DNA of 64,000 nucleotides, taken from positions 1 through 64,000 of the forward strand of contig JBDUYP010000007.1 of assembly GCA_039944535.1 (NCBI GenBank), given 5' to 3'. The position numbers and the translations under genes were made by a program. Source of the stretch: JAMZMI01 sp039944535 (lineage in GTDB: Bacteria; Bacteroidota; Bacteroidia; Cytophagales; Cyclobacteriaceae). The notes beneath the pieces are model-generated. The model ran no database searches, was not told the DNA's origin, and worked only from the letters and a program-made list of their open reading frames with translations. Each line of letters opens with the position of its first letter. The stretch's first letter is position 1. Shown here in pieces: positions 25,186 through 33,753 of this stretch.

Positions 25186-28100
25186 ATGCTAAAAACACTT
25201 AAATACATATTGATTTTTCTTGGAGCCACACCGCTGGCATATGCACAGGTCACCGTTCAAAGTGGTCTTCCCGTGGCTGTTTCCTCTGGCTTGGATGTCT
25301 TTATTCCGTCAGACCTAACAGTTGCCGGTGAGCTCAGCAACGACGGTACAATAAGAGCTGAAGGAGATATCGTTTTTTCTGATTATTCCGGTTCAGGGGC
25401 TGTTCTGGCATCAGGAACAAACCAGTCATTGGATTTGCAGTCAGCTTCAATAGCCAACCTGTCTGTGGAAGGTGGAGATAAGGAAATCCAATCTGGGGTG
25501 AATATCGAGAACTTAATTTTCTCAAATGCGAGGATTTTCTCAAATGATCAGAATTTGACCGTTACAGGTTCAATTGTGGGAGCAGATGCATCATCTCATG
25601 TTGTAGGCAAACTTATCCGGTCAGGTTCAGCTACTCTATTTTACCCCGTGGCAAGCACGCTCAATGAGCAATATGCTCCTGTTACTCTGGATAACATCAC
25701 TGGGACAACTCCCGCGATTGCGGTTGAGCTGTTCGAAACAAATCCATTAGGAACTGCAGGTTATGGCCTGCTTGATGTTTCTAACGAAAGATACTGGCAG
25801 GTGAGTGAATCATCAGGAACCTTTGAAAGTGCCAATATTGAAGTTTCGTTTGTCAACGAACTTTTGAGTGGGGAAATTGATGATCTTGTTATAGCAAGTG
25901 CACCATCCCCTGGTGAAACGTTCAGCTCACTCGGTGTATCTTCCTCTTCTGGAAACGTTACTTCAGGTACGATTCGATCTGCCATACCATCAGGAGTTGG
26001 TACTTACAGCCTTGGTTTGTTTTTCGATGAGCAATTGCGTGAAAATGACTTAGATGCTCTTTTAGCCATATATGATAATCTTGGAGGGGATGATTGGACT
26101 GTCAATACGGGCTGGGAGGGAAATGACCTTGACAATTTTGATGGAATCAGTGTAACAGACAAAAGAGTCAGTGGTATTGATCTTAGTGGTAACAATCTGG
26201 TTGGTGACTTTCCGGAAATAGCCGAAGGCCTTGAAGAAGTCACTTCGCTTGATGTCAGCGACAATGAAATTAGGGTTATGCCAGACCTATCATCTCTGGC
26301 AAGTTTGACATCATTGGATGTTTCAGACAACAGGCTCGAATTTGGCTCACTCGAGGCAAACACAAATGTAGATTCCTATGTTTATTCACCACAAAAAACA
26401 GTAGGGACATACACAGAAGCACTACTGGAGATAAGCGAGGATCCGGCAACCATCAGCCGTCAGATTACTGGAAGCTCTAATACCTATTCATGGTTTAGAC
26501 GGGATAAAGAAAACAACGTGAGTCCGGTTTCGGGAACTACTTCTTCTGAGTTGCCATTGGTTATTGAGAACTTTGAAGATGAGGCCTATTACTATGCTGA
26601 GGTCACATCTGGTATTTTGTCTGGCGTTACATTGACCACTGAAGACCTCTTGGTTAAAGTGAGTTCTCTGGAAAGGGACAAACTGACGTTAGAAGAATTT
26701 TACAATAGCACAGTAGGCGCTGGCTGGACTGATGATGCCAACTGGCTTCAGGATGATGACCTGGATAGTTGGCTTGGGGTTGATACCTTGAATAACCGTG
26801 TGATAAGAGTTGAATTGCCGGATAATAACCTTACGGCAAAAGTGCCAGATTCATTTGCTGACTTATCGGGATTGCAAGAAGTGGATCTCTCAGGAAACCT
26901 TATCGAAGGCTTCCCAGACATTTCTGGTTTGGCTGAGTTAACAAAACTGGATGTTTCCAATAATAGGCTTTTCTTTAAAGACTTGGTGCCGAACAAAAAT
27001 ATCTCAGGAGCAGTTCTGGGTAGTCAAAAGAGTTTTGGAGTTAAAAGGGACACAAAACTAGATGCAGGTTCAAATGAAGTTTTGGGAGACTTTGTGGATT
27101 TTGATTTCGGAGAAGGGTCAGCTTATCAATGGGCGTTTGGGCCACTTATCCCGGGCAGCCCGTTCAACAATGACGTGAGCCCGATCTCAGGCGCTACGGA
27201 CAAGTTTTATCTTATTAATGATATCAACATCAATAGTCAGGGAACCTATAGACTTCAGGTTACACACCCTGAGCTGCCCGGTATCACTATTCAAAGCCGA
27301 AATCAAAACATATTGGCGCATACTGACTTTTTTGGGAATGTCAGTATTGGTGACACACCTGTTTCTGATGCCGAAGTAATCGTATGGAGGCAAACGCCTT
27401 CTGGTCCATTTGTAAAGGAAGACAGTGCCTTTGTTAGCTCAAATGGCGATTACCTTTTTGAAGATGTGGTACTCGGAAATTTTGTGGTTGTGGCCAAGCC
27501 AAATAGGGATTTAACTCAGTACGAAAGGACCGTGCAGACCTACTATGAAAAAGCAGTGACATATACTGACGCAGATACGCTCTTTTTACATAACGAAACC
27601 GATGGAGTAAACATAGATGTGATTGAATATACACCGTCAGCTATAGGGACTGGCGTTATTGGGGGTCTGATAGAAACAGATTTTGATGAAACCATAGTGG
27701 ACGAGGGAGATGGCAGGATCAATGGCAGAAGAAGGGTGAAAAAGGCAGGTTGTGCTATGAGGAGATTCAAAGCTCAGGGCCGTCCAGATCAGGATGATGT
27801 AGAGGAGGAAATTGCCTATTATGTTGAAACTGATGATGAGGGTTATTTCAATTTTGAAGGAGTAGCCGATGGCAAATATTTGCTTACGATTGAGTTTCCG
27901 GGAGTGCCGCTGGCCGAAGATGCCGAAGTAGTTTTTGAACTGGGAGGAGATCGCGAAAATCAGGTATTCGATGTGAATGTCTTGATCGATGAAGAAGGAA
28001 TAAACGTAACGCAGGAAGAGATCCTTTACAACCTGAAACCCTACATCAAAGAGGTGGTACTGTATCCTATCCCAACAGATGGGCTGCTCTCTCTGGACTA

Positions 28101-28305
28101 TCTGGTTTACAGACCAATTGATAACCTGAAGCTGCAAGTAGTCACTACCCAGGGAGTGGTACTTATGGAGCAAGAGGCCGAACACTGGCAGGGCAAGCAA
28201 CAAGCGAGCATTGACATCACAAACCAAAGTCCGGGAGTTTACTATCTGGTCTTTACAGACGATGATGCAACCTTCTCGCATCATATAAAGGTTATTCGAA
28301 ACTAA
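25186..28305 (+). CDS. T9SS-secreted LRR surface protein with GCAMRRFK module
   Basis: The protein has 1,039 residues from ATG 25186, chosen because MLKTLKYILIFLGATPLAYA is a clean signal peptide; a GTG at 25162 would add eight residues and overlap the previous gene. After a beta-rich N-terminal domain (about residues 20-285) come two units, each made of an LRR cap (LDALLAIYDNLGGDDWT; LTLEEFYNSTVGAGWT), short LRRs (LTSLDVSDNRLEF) and an Ig-like domain. A CnaB-like domain (QTPSGPFVKED), the conserved GRRRVKKAGCAMRRFK motif (Cys856) and a T9SS type A sorting domain follow. The sorting motif reads YPIP instead of the usual YPNP, and the last residues are KVIRN rather than KVSRK. The role is probably a cell-surface or released binding protein. 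It is the second gene of a two-gene unit with the 22707 gene. Confidence 0.9.
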   Translation: MLKTLKYILIFLGATPLAYAQVTVQSGLPVAVSSGLDVFIPSDLTVAGELSNDGTIRAEGDIVFSDYSGSGAVLASGTNQSLDLQSASIANLSVEGGDKEIQSGVNIENLIFSNARIFSNDQNLTVTGSIVGADASSHVVGKLIRSGSATLFYPVASTLNEQYAPVTLDNITGTTPAIAVELFETNPLGTAGYGLLDVSNERYWQVSESSGTFESANIEVSFVNELLSGEIDDLVIASAPSPGETFSSLGVSSSSGNVTSGTIRSAIPSGVGTYSLGLFFDEQLRENDLDALLAIYDNLGGDDWTVNTGWEGNDLDNFDGISVTDKRVSGIDLSGNNLVGDFPEIAEGLEEVTSLDVSDNEIRVMPDLSSLASLTSLDVSDNRLEFGSLEANTNVDSYVYSPQKTVGTYTEALLEISEDPATISRQITGSSNTYSWFRRDKENNVSPVSGTTSSELPLVIENFEDEAYYYAEVTSGILSGVTLTTEDLLVKVSSLERDKLTLEEFYNSTVGAGWTDDANWLQDDDLDSWLGVDTLNNRVIRVELPDNNLTAKVPDSFADLSGLQEVDLSGNLIEGFPDISGLAELTKLDVSNNRLFFKDLVPNKNISGAVLGSQKSFGVKRDTKLDAGSNEVLGDFVDFDFGEGSAYQWAFGPLIPGSPFNNDVSPISGATDKFYLINDININSQGTYRLQVTHPELPGITIQSRNQNILAHTDFFGNVSIGDTPVSDAEVIVWRQTPSGPFVKEDSAFVSSNGDYLFEDVVLGNFVVVAKPNRDLTQYERTVQTYYEKAVTYTDADTLFLHNETDGVNIDVIEYTPSAIGTGVIGGLIETDFDETIVDEGDGRINGRRRVKKAGCAMRRFKAQGRPDQDDVEEEIAYYVETDDEGYFNFEGVADGKYLLTIEFPGVPLAEDAEVVFELGGDRENQVFDVNVLIDEEGINVTQEEILYNLKPYIKEVVLYPIPTDGLLSLDYLVYRPIDNLKLQVVTTQGVVLMEQEAEHWQGKQQASIDITNQSPGVYYLVFTDDDATFSHHIKVIRN
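27724..28302 (+). other. Conserved C-terminal module, copy 2
   Basis: This copy has the same 193-residue length and no gaps relative to copy 1. Its first third is nearly identical at the DNA level to copy 1, and its middle (27958-28052) to copy 4. It carries YPIP in place of YPNP. Confidence 0.92.
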
Positions 28306-28327
28306 CAGCATTATGGCTCGCTATCCT

Positions 28328-28360
28328 AAGGCCTTGAGGTATAACCTCAAGGCCTTTTTT
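28328..28360 (+). terminator. Strong Rho-independent terminator
   Basis: A perfect 13-bp stem (AAGGCCTTGAGGT at 28328-28340 and ACCTCAAGGCCTT at 28344-28356) closes on a 3-nt loop and runs into six T residues. It ends the unit made of the 22707 and 25186 genes. Confidence 0.93.
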
Positions 28361-28390
28361 GGTTAATTATCCCTGCATTTCGCGATATGA

Positions 28391-28408
28391 ATACCGTGGA
28401 GACGGTAT
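28391..28408. promoter_or_regulatory. Perfect 7-bp inverted repeat upstream of the 28462 gene
   Basis: ATACCGT (28391-28397) and ACGGTAT (28402-28408) flank a 4-bp spacer, about 50 bp before the start codon. It lacks the T run of a terminator, so an operator or a leader hairpin is possible. Nothing more can be said from sequence. Confidence 0.35.
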
Positions 28409-28461
28409 ATTAATGACCTGATCGACTGTCTAATTTTATGGTCATATTAATAATTCCGACC

Positions 28462-31400
28462 ATGAAAACTACCGTCATATTACTTCGAGCCCTATTCAGC
28501 TTCATTTTTGTTTGTGCCTTTCTCACCTCGTTTGCTCAGGGTGTTACTGTCCTTTCCCCCACCGGAACGGAGGAGTTAAAATTTGGGGATCCGATCACCA
28601 TTACCTGGGACAATGATCAAGCTTCTGATACTGATCTATTCTACCTGTATTATCAGGTTAATGGTGGTTCGCTCATTTCCATCGAATCCAACAGGCCAAA
28701 GACTTTTTTCACCAACAATGGAACCCAATCTAGTTATGATTGGACTGTGCCGGATTTAGGCACCAACCTGGATGCGCAGGTCACTATTAGAGTTCTCAAC
28801 AATACATTGGCTGTACAGGACGATAGTGAACCCTTTAGAGCCTATTATGAGTCTTCAGTAGCTGTAACATCACCCACAGGCACTGAAGAGCTGAAATTCG
28901 GAGAACCGATCACGATCACCTGGGACAATGGGGATCATCTGGACACAGATCGTTTTTATGTTTACTATCAGGTCAATGGCGGTTCGCTCATTTCCATAGA
29001 ATCTAACCGTGCCAAGACCTTTTTTACAGTGGATGGCAACACATGCAGCTATGACTGGACAGTTCCGGATTTAGGCACGAATCTGGATGCTCAGGTCAAC
29101 ATCAGAGTGCTGAACGTGACCAGAAATGTGCAAGCCGATAGCGAACCCTTCAGGGCCTATTATGAGTCATCCGTAGAAGTTCTCACGCCTTTCCCGAACG
29201 AGTTTCTTGAGCCCGGAGGAACCTCAACCATCACCTGGGACAATGGAGACCATTTGGACACAGATCGTTTTTACCTGTATTATCAGGTGAATGACGGCTC
29301 GCTTAACACCATCGAATCTAACCGGCCAAAAACCTTTTTTACAGTAGATGGAAGCACTTGCTCCTATGAATGGACAATGCCAGGTATAGAAACTGAAAAC
29401 CTCAAAGTACGTGTGCTTAATGTCACTAGAAATGTTTTTGGAAACTCACTGGCCATGGTTATGTGTACCGATTGTCTCCCTATTTCCATTTACAGTCCAA
29501 ATGGAGGAGAGGTTTACGGTGTAGGAGATGATGCAACCATTGGCTGGACGCTATCTTCCAGCACCACATGGCAGCCAACAGACAATATTTTGGTTGAGGT
29601 TTCCGCCGATGGAGGAGCCACTTATGAAACTCCAGCGATTTACGACGGGCAATACGATGCAGTTTCAGGGAATCAGTTTCCGATCACCATACCCGACTTG
29701 CTGACGGACCAGGGGATGATCCGAATCACAAACATAACAACTGGCGACACTGATACCAGCAATGGCACTTTTCAGATTGTGGAAACCAGCCTTGTCCCTC
29801 CTACAGACATTTTTGCTCAGGAAAATACGGGGGGAAGTATTACTTTGATGTGGTCTGATAATGAGACGGCAGAAACCGGTTACAGAATCCAGTTTTCTGA
29901 AGATAATCAGACATGGACTAACTACAGTGGAAATCTGGCCGCCGATACCGAAACATTTACCACTGGGGCCTTAACTCCAGGCACTTCTTATTGGTGGCGG
30001 GTTCAGGCATACAACGAAATAACAACGGCGGAATCAACACCCAAATTTGCCGGACGAATTACCCCTCCGGGCAATGCGCTGGCTTTTGATGGCCTGGACG
30101 ATCAGGTGACTTTGGCAGACCCGACTGCATTTAATTTTGGTACAGGTGACTTTACCATGGAAACATGGGTGAGGTTTGATGACCTCACCGGCACGCAGGT
30201 CATCATTTCCGATTACAATGGCACTGTTGCTGGATCTATGGGTATCGCTCTTCGGAATGATGGTAGCTTGGGGGTTTACCTCAGTAGTTCTTCGTACAAC
30301 TTAACCTCTGCTGCGGGTCTGATAGAAGATGGCCAGTGGTATCATGTGGCTTTAGTTAGAGAGATAGATAATGCCACTTTGTATCTGAATGGGTTGTCTG
30401 TGGGAACCACATCCGGAATAACCACTTTGACCTTAAACTCCGCTGTAAACATGTCTCTGGGTTATCAACCTTCAGGCTCTCCATTCTACTTGGAAGGAGA
30501 AATGGATGAGGTTCGATTTTGGACTGTGGCCAGAACAGAAACAGAAATATCTGATCACCTCTATACTACGCTTGTCGGAAACGAAACAGGGTTGATCGCT
30601 TACTACCGATTTGACCAACCCGAAAATTCAATGGTTTTGCCTGATAGGACGATAAATGGTCTGGACGGTGTAGTAAACACTGAGGTGTCTTCACCTCAAT
30701 GGGTGACATCAGGGGCCATGACTGAGCCTATGTTTACACTTCAGGTCTTAACGCCAAATAGCGGAGAAGTTTTGGAGGCTGGTACTACGCAAACAATTGC
30801 ATGGTTTGCCGAAAACATTGAACCAACTGACCTCATCGAAATACAACTAAGCACGGATGGAGGAGCTAATTACTCAATCATTGCAGATGGTACTTTCGCT
30901 ACCTATCCGGAAGGAACTTTTGAGTGGATAGTACCTGAGATTAACACCAGTCAGGCGAGGATAAGGGTGGTGAATACAACAACTGGACTTTCAGATGCCA
31001 GTGATGCCAATTTTACCATTACCATACCAGTGGAACCTACAATTTCCTTAATCACTCCGGAGGGAGGAGAGTTTTGGGAGATCGGTAGCCAGCAGCTCAT
31101 CCAGTGGGTGAGCGAAGGTTTCGAGAGTGAGGATTTCATAGAGGTTAATGTTAGCCGTGATGGAGGAGAAAACTATGAATTGATCAGTGAGGGAATTTAC
31201 GGCACTTCATACCCTAATGACCAAATGTTTTGGGTAGTAGAGGGGCTAGCATCTGACGATGTACTCGTGCAAGTGAACAATACCACTAAGGGCATATCAG
31301 CAACTTCTGCTGTAGCTTTATCAATTGGCACAATCACCCGCACCATCAGTTTGACAAGCCCAAACGGGGGAGAGCAACTCCAGCAACAAACAGAATGGAC

Positions 31401-33639
31401 ATTTGTATGGACATCTGAAGGGATGGAAGCAAGTAACGGTGTGAAAATTGAAGTAAGCGTGGATGGAGGAGAGACCTTTCCTTACATTCCACTGAATAGC
31501 ACTTTTGGTGCTGTATCGGACAATCAACACATTTGGAACAGTGGATTAATCCCAACTTCTGACAATGCGATCGTAAGAATAACGAATACTACTTATGCCA
31601 TCTCTGATATCAGTGATGAACCATTTACAATTTTGCCAGCCGCTGACGTAACTGCTCCAAGTTTCAACAGTGCACCAAGCGTTACAATTGGCAATCAAGA
31701 CTATAACCTTACGGTCAATTTGAATGAAGTTTCCACAGTGTATTTTGTGGCATTATCCGACGGCTCCAGCCTGCCGAATGCCAGCCAGGTCAAAGCGGCT
31801 GTAGTCTCGGAAGAGCCACTAACCGGTCAGGTAGCATCAGGCAGCTTTGAATATGTTGATGCGTTTTCTGCACAATCATTTGATGGTTCGGGCGACTTTG
31901 CGGTCGGCAGTCAATATGACTTTTACTTCACGGCTGAAGACGCTGACGCCAACCTAAACGCAGGCTATGGGGTGCCGAATGTACTTGCTGTACGCGTACT
32001 TACTCCGGCTGAAAATGACTCAAGCGCTTTGATCACAATGTTTGATGAAATGGGAGGTGAAAACTGGGATATAGCTAACAACTGGAGGGAAACCCCAATA
32101 GCTCAGTGGGAAGAGGTAGAACTCTCGGAAGAAGAAAACAGAGTCATTGAAATCAACCTGGACGGAAAAGGGTTGGTTGGCCAAATGCCCGAAATCATGA
32201 ACCAGCTCGATCAGCTTCAGAGTTTCATCTTACCAAATAATGAAGTCACCTATATTCCAAACTTCTCTGAGGTTTCGAGTATTCAAACTTTAGATGTGAA
32301 GCAAAACAGGCTGGATTTTACATCGATTGTAGCCAATATAAGCGTGACAGGCTTTGATTTTAAGGATCAAAGGAGATTTGGAGAACTAATAGAAAGGGAA
32401 CTTTTGAATGCAGGTAGCAGCAGATCACTCACAGCTCCATACCTTGGTTCTGGTGTCACTTATCAGTGGCAGTTTGGCCCGCTTATCCCGGGTAAAAGCT
32501 TCAACGATAATGTGGAGGTAATTGACGGGTCTGGCCAGGTCTATACTATCCAAAACATCAGCGCTGTGAATCAGGGAACGTATCGCTTCATAGCTACACA
32601 CCCGAGCGTAGAGGATTTTGCCATAGAGGGCAGAAACCAAAATATTTTTGCTAAAACAGATATCGCTGGTACGATCCGAAGTGACGGGTCGCCCATCTCA
32701 GGTGGTGAAGTGGTGATTTATCGTCAGACGCCTGAGGGCCCATTTGCGAAAGAAGATAGCACCACAGTAGGGACGAATGGCGACTATGCTCTCACGGATG
32801 TGGTATTGGGTAACTTCATCGTACAGGTGAAGCCGGATAGAGAGGCTAACCCGACTTCTATCCAGACTTATTACATAAGTGCCGAAAGTTATGACGAGGC
32901 AGATACGCTTTTCCTGGATTCGAAAATGGAGAATATAGACATTGACCTTCTGTTTTATACCCCTGCTCCGACCCCCGAAACCGGGGCAACTGTAGCAGGA
33001 ACGCTGGAATCAGATTTTGAAGAAGACACGGTGGATCAGGGAGATTTGAGGGTAAACGGCAGAAGGCGTGTAAAAAAGGCCGGCTGTGCCATGAGGAGGT
33101 TTAAGGCTCAGGGCAGACCGGACCAGGATGAAGCGGAAACGGAGATTGCCTACTATCTGGAAACGGACGATGAGGGATACTTCAGCTTTGAGGGTGTGGA
33201 ACCGGGCAGGTATTTGATCAACATCGAATTCCCCGGTGTGCCTATGAACCCGGAATCTGAAGTGGAGTTTTTCATAGATCCCGACAAGGAAAACCAGGTG
33301 TTCTCTGTGGAGGCATTGATTACTGAGAGTGGCATTGAAATAGAGCAAACCGAGGTTCTCTTTACATGGAAGCCTTATGTGAAAGATGTAATCATGTATC
33401 CGAACCCTACGGACGGCATTTTGGGCATGGACTACACGGTTTATCGCGATATCAATGACCTACAAATCAAGGTGACCAATATTGAAGGCCGAACTTTGAT
33501 GACTCAGGAGGCACTTCATATCAGAGGCAGACATCATACAATAGTGAATGTAACCGACCTGCCATCTGGAATTTACTTTATTACGCTGACGGATCGTGCC
33601 GGCACTTTCTCTGATCAGTTTAAGGTCAGCCGAAAATAG
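28462..33639 (+). CDS. T9SS-secreted multidomain surface protein with LamG, Kre9-like repeats and GCAMRRFK module
   Basis: The product is 1,725 residues from ATG 28462, preferred over ATG 28438 because MKTTVILLRALFSFIFVCAF is a proper signal peptide ending at SFAQG. In order: three tandem Kre9-like beta-sandwich repeats (SPTGTEELKFG, then ITITWDN), a fourth such domain (YSPNGGEVYGVG), a fibronectin III-like domain (29790-30060), a LamG domain (30075-30720, ending MDEVRFW then GLIAYYRFD), three more Kre9-like domains (30740-31640), a beta domain (31650-31990), one LRR unit (32015-32400), an Ig-like and a CnaB-like domain, the GRRRVKKAGCAMRRFK motif (Cys1542), and a T9SS type A sorting domain with a consensus YPNPTDG. 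It probably binds glycans or other surface ligands. It is flanked by terminators on both sides, so it is likely a single-gene unit. It is the most diverged of the four paralogues in the C-terminal block. Confidence 0.9.
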   Translation: MKTTVILLRALFSFIFVCAFLTSFAQGVTVLSPTGTEELKFGDPITITWDNDQASDTDLFYLYYQVNGGSLISIESNRPKTFFTNNGTQSSYDWTVPDLGTNLDAQVTIRVLNNTLAVQDDSEPFRAYYESSVAVTSPTGTEELKFGEPITITWDNGDHLDTDRFYVYYQVNGGSLISIESNRAKTFFTVDGNTCSYDWTVPDLGTNLDAQVNIRVLNVTRNVQADSEPFRAYYESSVEVLTPFPNEFLEPGGTSTITWDNGDHLDTDRFYLYYQVNDGSLNTIESNRPKTFFTVDGSTCSYEWTMPGIETENLKVRVLNVTRNVFGNSLAMVMCTDCLPISIYSPNGGEVYGVGDDATIGWTLSSSTTWQPTDNILVEVSADGGATYETPAIYDGQYDAVSGNQFPITIPDLLTDQGMIRITNITTGDTDTSNGTFQIVETSLVPPTDIFAQENTGGSITLMWSDNETAETGYRIQFSEDNQTWTNYSGNLAADTETFTTGALTPGTSYWWRVQAYNEITTAESTPKFAGRITPPGNALAFDGLDDQVTLADPTAFNFGTGDFTMETWVRFDDLTGTQVIISDYNGTVAGSMGIALRNDGSLGVYLSSSSYNLTSAAGLIEDGQWYHVALVREIDNATLYLNGLSVGTTSGITTLTLNSAVNMSLGYQPSGSPFYLEGEMDEVRFWTVARTETEISDHLYTTLVGNETGLIAYYRFDQPENSMVLPDRTINGLDGVVNTEVSSPQWVTSGAMTEPMFTLQVLTPNSGEVLEAGTTQTIAWFAENIEPTDLIEIQLSTDGGANYSIIADGTFATYPEGTFEWIVPEINTSQARIRVVNTTTGLSDASDANFTITIPVEPTISLITPEGGEFWEIGSQQLIQWVSEGFESEDFIEVNVSRDGGENYELISEGIYGTSYPNDQMFWVVEGLASDDVLVQVNNTTKGISATSAVALSIGTITRTISLTSPNGGEQLQQQTEWTFVWTSEGMEASNGVKIEVSVDGGETFPYIPLNSTFGAVSDNQHIWNSGLIPTSDNAIVRITNTTYAISDISDEPFTILPAADVTAPSFNSAPSVTIGNQDYNLTVNLNEVSTVYFVALSDGSSLPNASQVKAAVVSEEPLTGQVASGSFEYVDAFSAQSFDGSGDFAVGSQYDFYFTAEDADANLNAGYGVPNVLAVRVLTPAENDSSALITMFDEMGGENWDIANNWRETPIAQWEEVELSEEENRVIEINLDGKGLVGQMPEIMNQLDQLQSFILPNNEVTYIPNFSEVSSIQTLDVKQNRLDFTSIVANISVTGFDFKDQRRFGELIERELLNAGSSRSLTAPYLGSGVTYQWQFGPLIPGKSFNDNVEVIDGSGQVYTIQNISAVNQGTYRFIATHPSVEDFAIEGRNQNIFAKTDIAGTIRSDGSPISGGEVVIYRQTPEGPFAKEDSTTVGTNGDYALTDVVLGNFIVQVKPDREANPTSIQTYYISAESYDEADTLFLDSKMENIDIDLLFYTPAPTPETGATVAGTLESDFEEDTVDQGDLRVNGRRRVKKAGCAMRRFKAQGRPDQDEAETEIAYYLETDDEGYFSFEGVEPGRYLINIEFPGVPMNPESEVEFFIDPDKENQVFSVEALITESGIEIEQTEVLFTWKPYVKDVIMYPNPTDGILGMDYTVYRDINDLQIKVTNIEGRTLMTQEALHIRGRHHTIVNVTDLPSGIYFITLTDRAGTFSDQFKVSRK
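28549..29460 (+). repeat. Three tandem Kre9-like repeats, about 100 residues each
   Basis: Copies at 28549-28845, 28858-29160 and 29176-29460 share SNR(P/A)KTFFT, YYQVN and SY(D/E)WT(V/M)P. Copies 1 and 2 share TGTEELKFG(D/E)PITITWDN, and copies 2 and 3 share ITWDNGDHLDTDRFY. They are similar at the DNA level too, which indicates recent internal duplication. Confidence 0.88.
33058..33636 (+). other. Conserved C-terminal module, copy 3
   Basis: This is the most diverged copy outside the opening motif (for example EFFIDPDKENQVFSVEALI), yet the opening 24 residues are unchanged and the overall length is identical. It is followed by a consensus YPNPTDG sorting motif. Confidence 0.92.
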
Positions 33640-33670
33640 TCAATCGGGTTTCAACCAGTAAGTAAACAAC

Positions 33671-33697
33671 AAAGCCTCGGAGAAATCCGAGGCTTTT
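33671..33697. terminator. Bidirectional terminator between convergent genes
   Basis: AAAGCCTCGG (33671-33680) and CCGAGGCTTT (33687-33696) form a perfect 10-bp stem with a 6-nt loop. T-rich sequence follows on the plus strand, and the same is true in weaker form on the minus strand. It lies between the 28462 gene and the convergent susD-like gene. Confidence 0.88.
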
Positions 33698-33753
33698 GTT
33701 TTGATTCGTCATCGCGAATGAAATGAAGCGATTTGATGCTGTGTGGTTCTAAC

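Noticed and set aside
27637..28311. A 224-codon open frame on the minus strand opposite the conserved C-terminal module
   Set aside because: It is antisense to a clearly coding, conserved region. Similar open frames appear opposite the other module copies, as expected from shared codon use, and the translation resembles no known protein.
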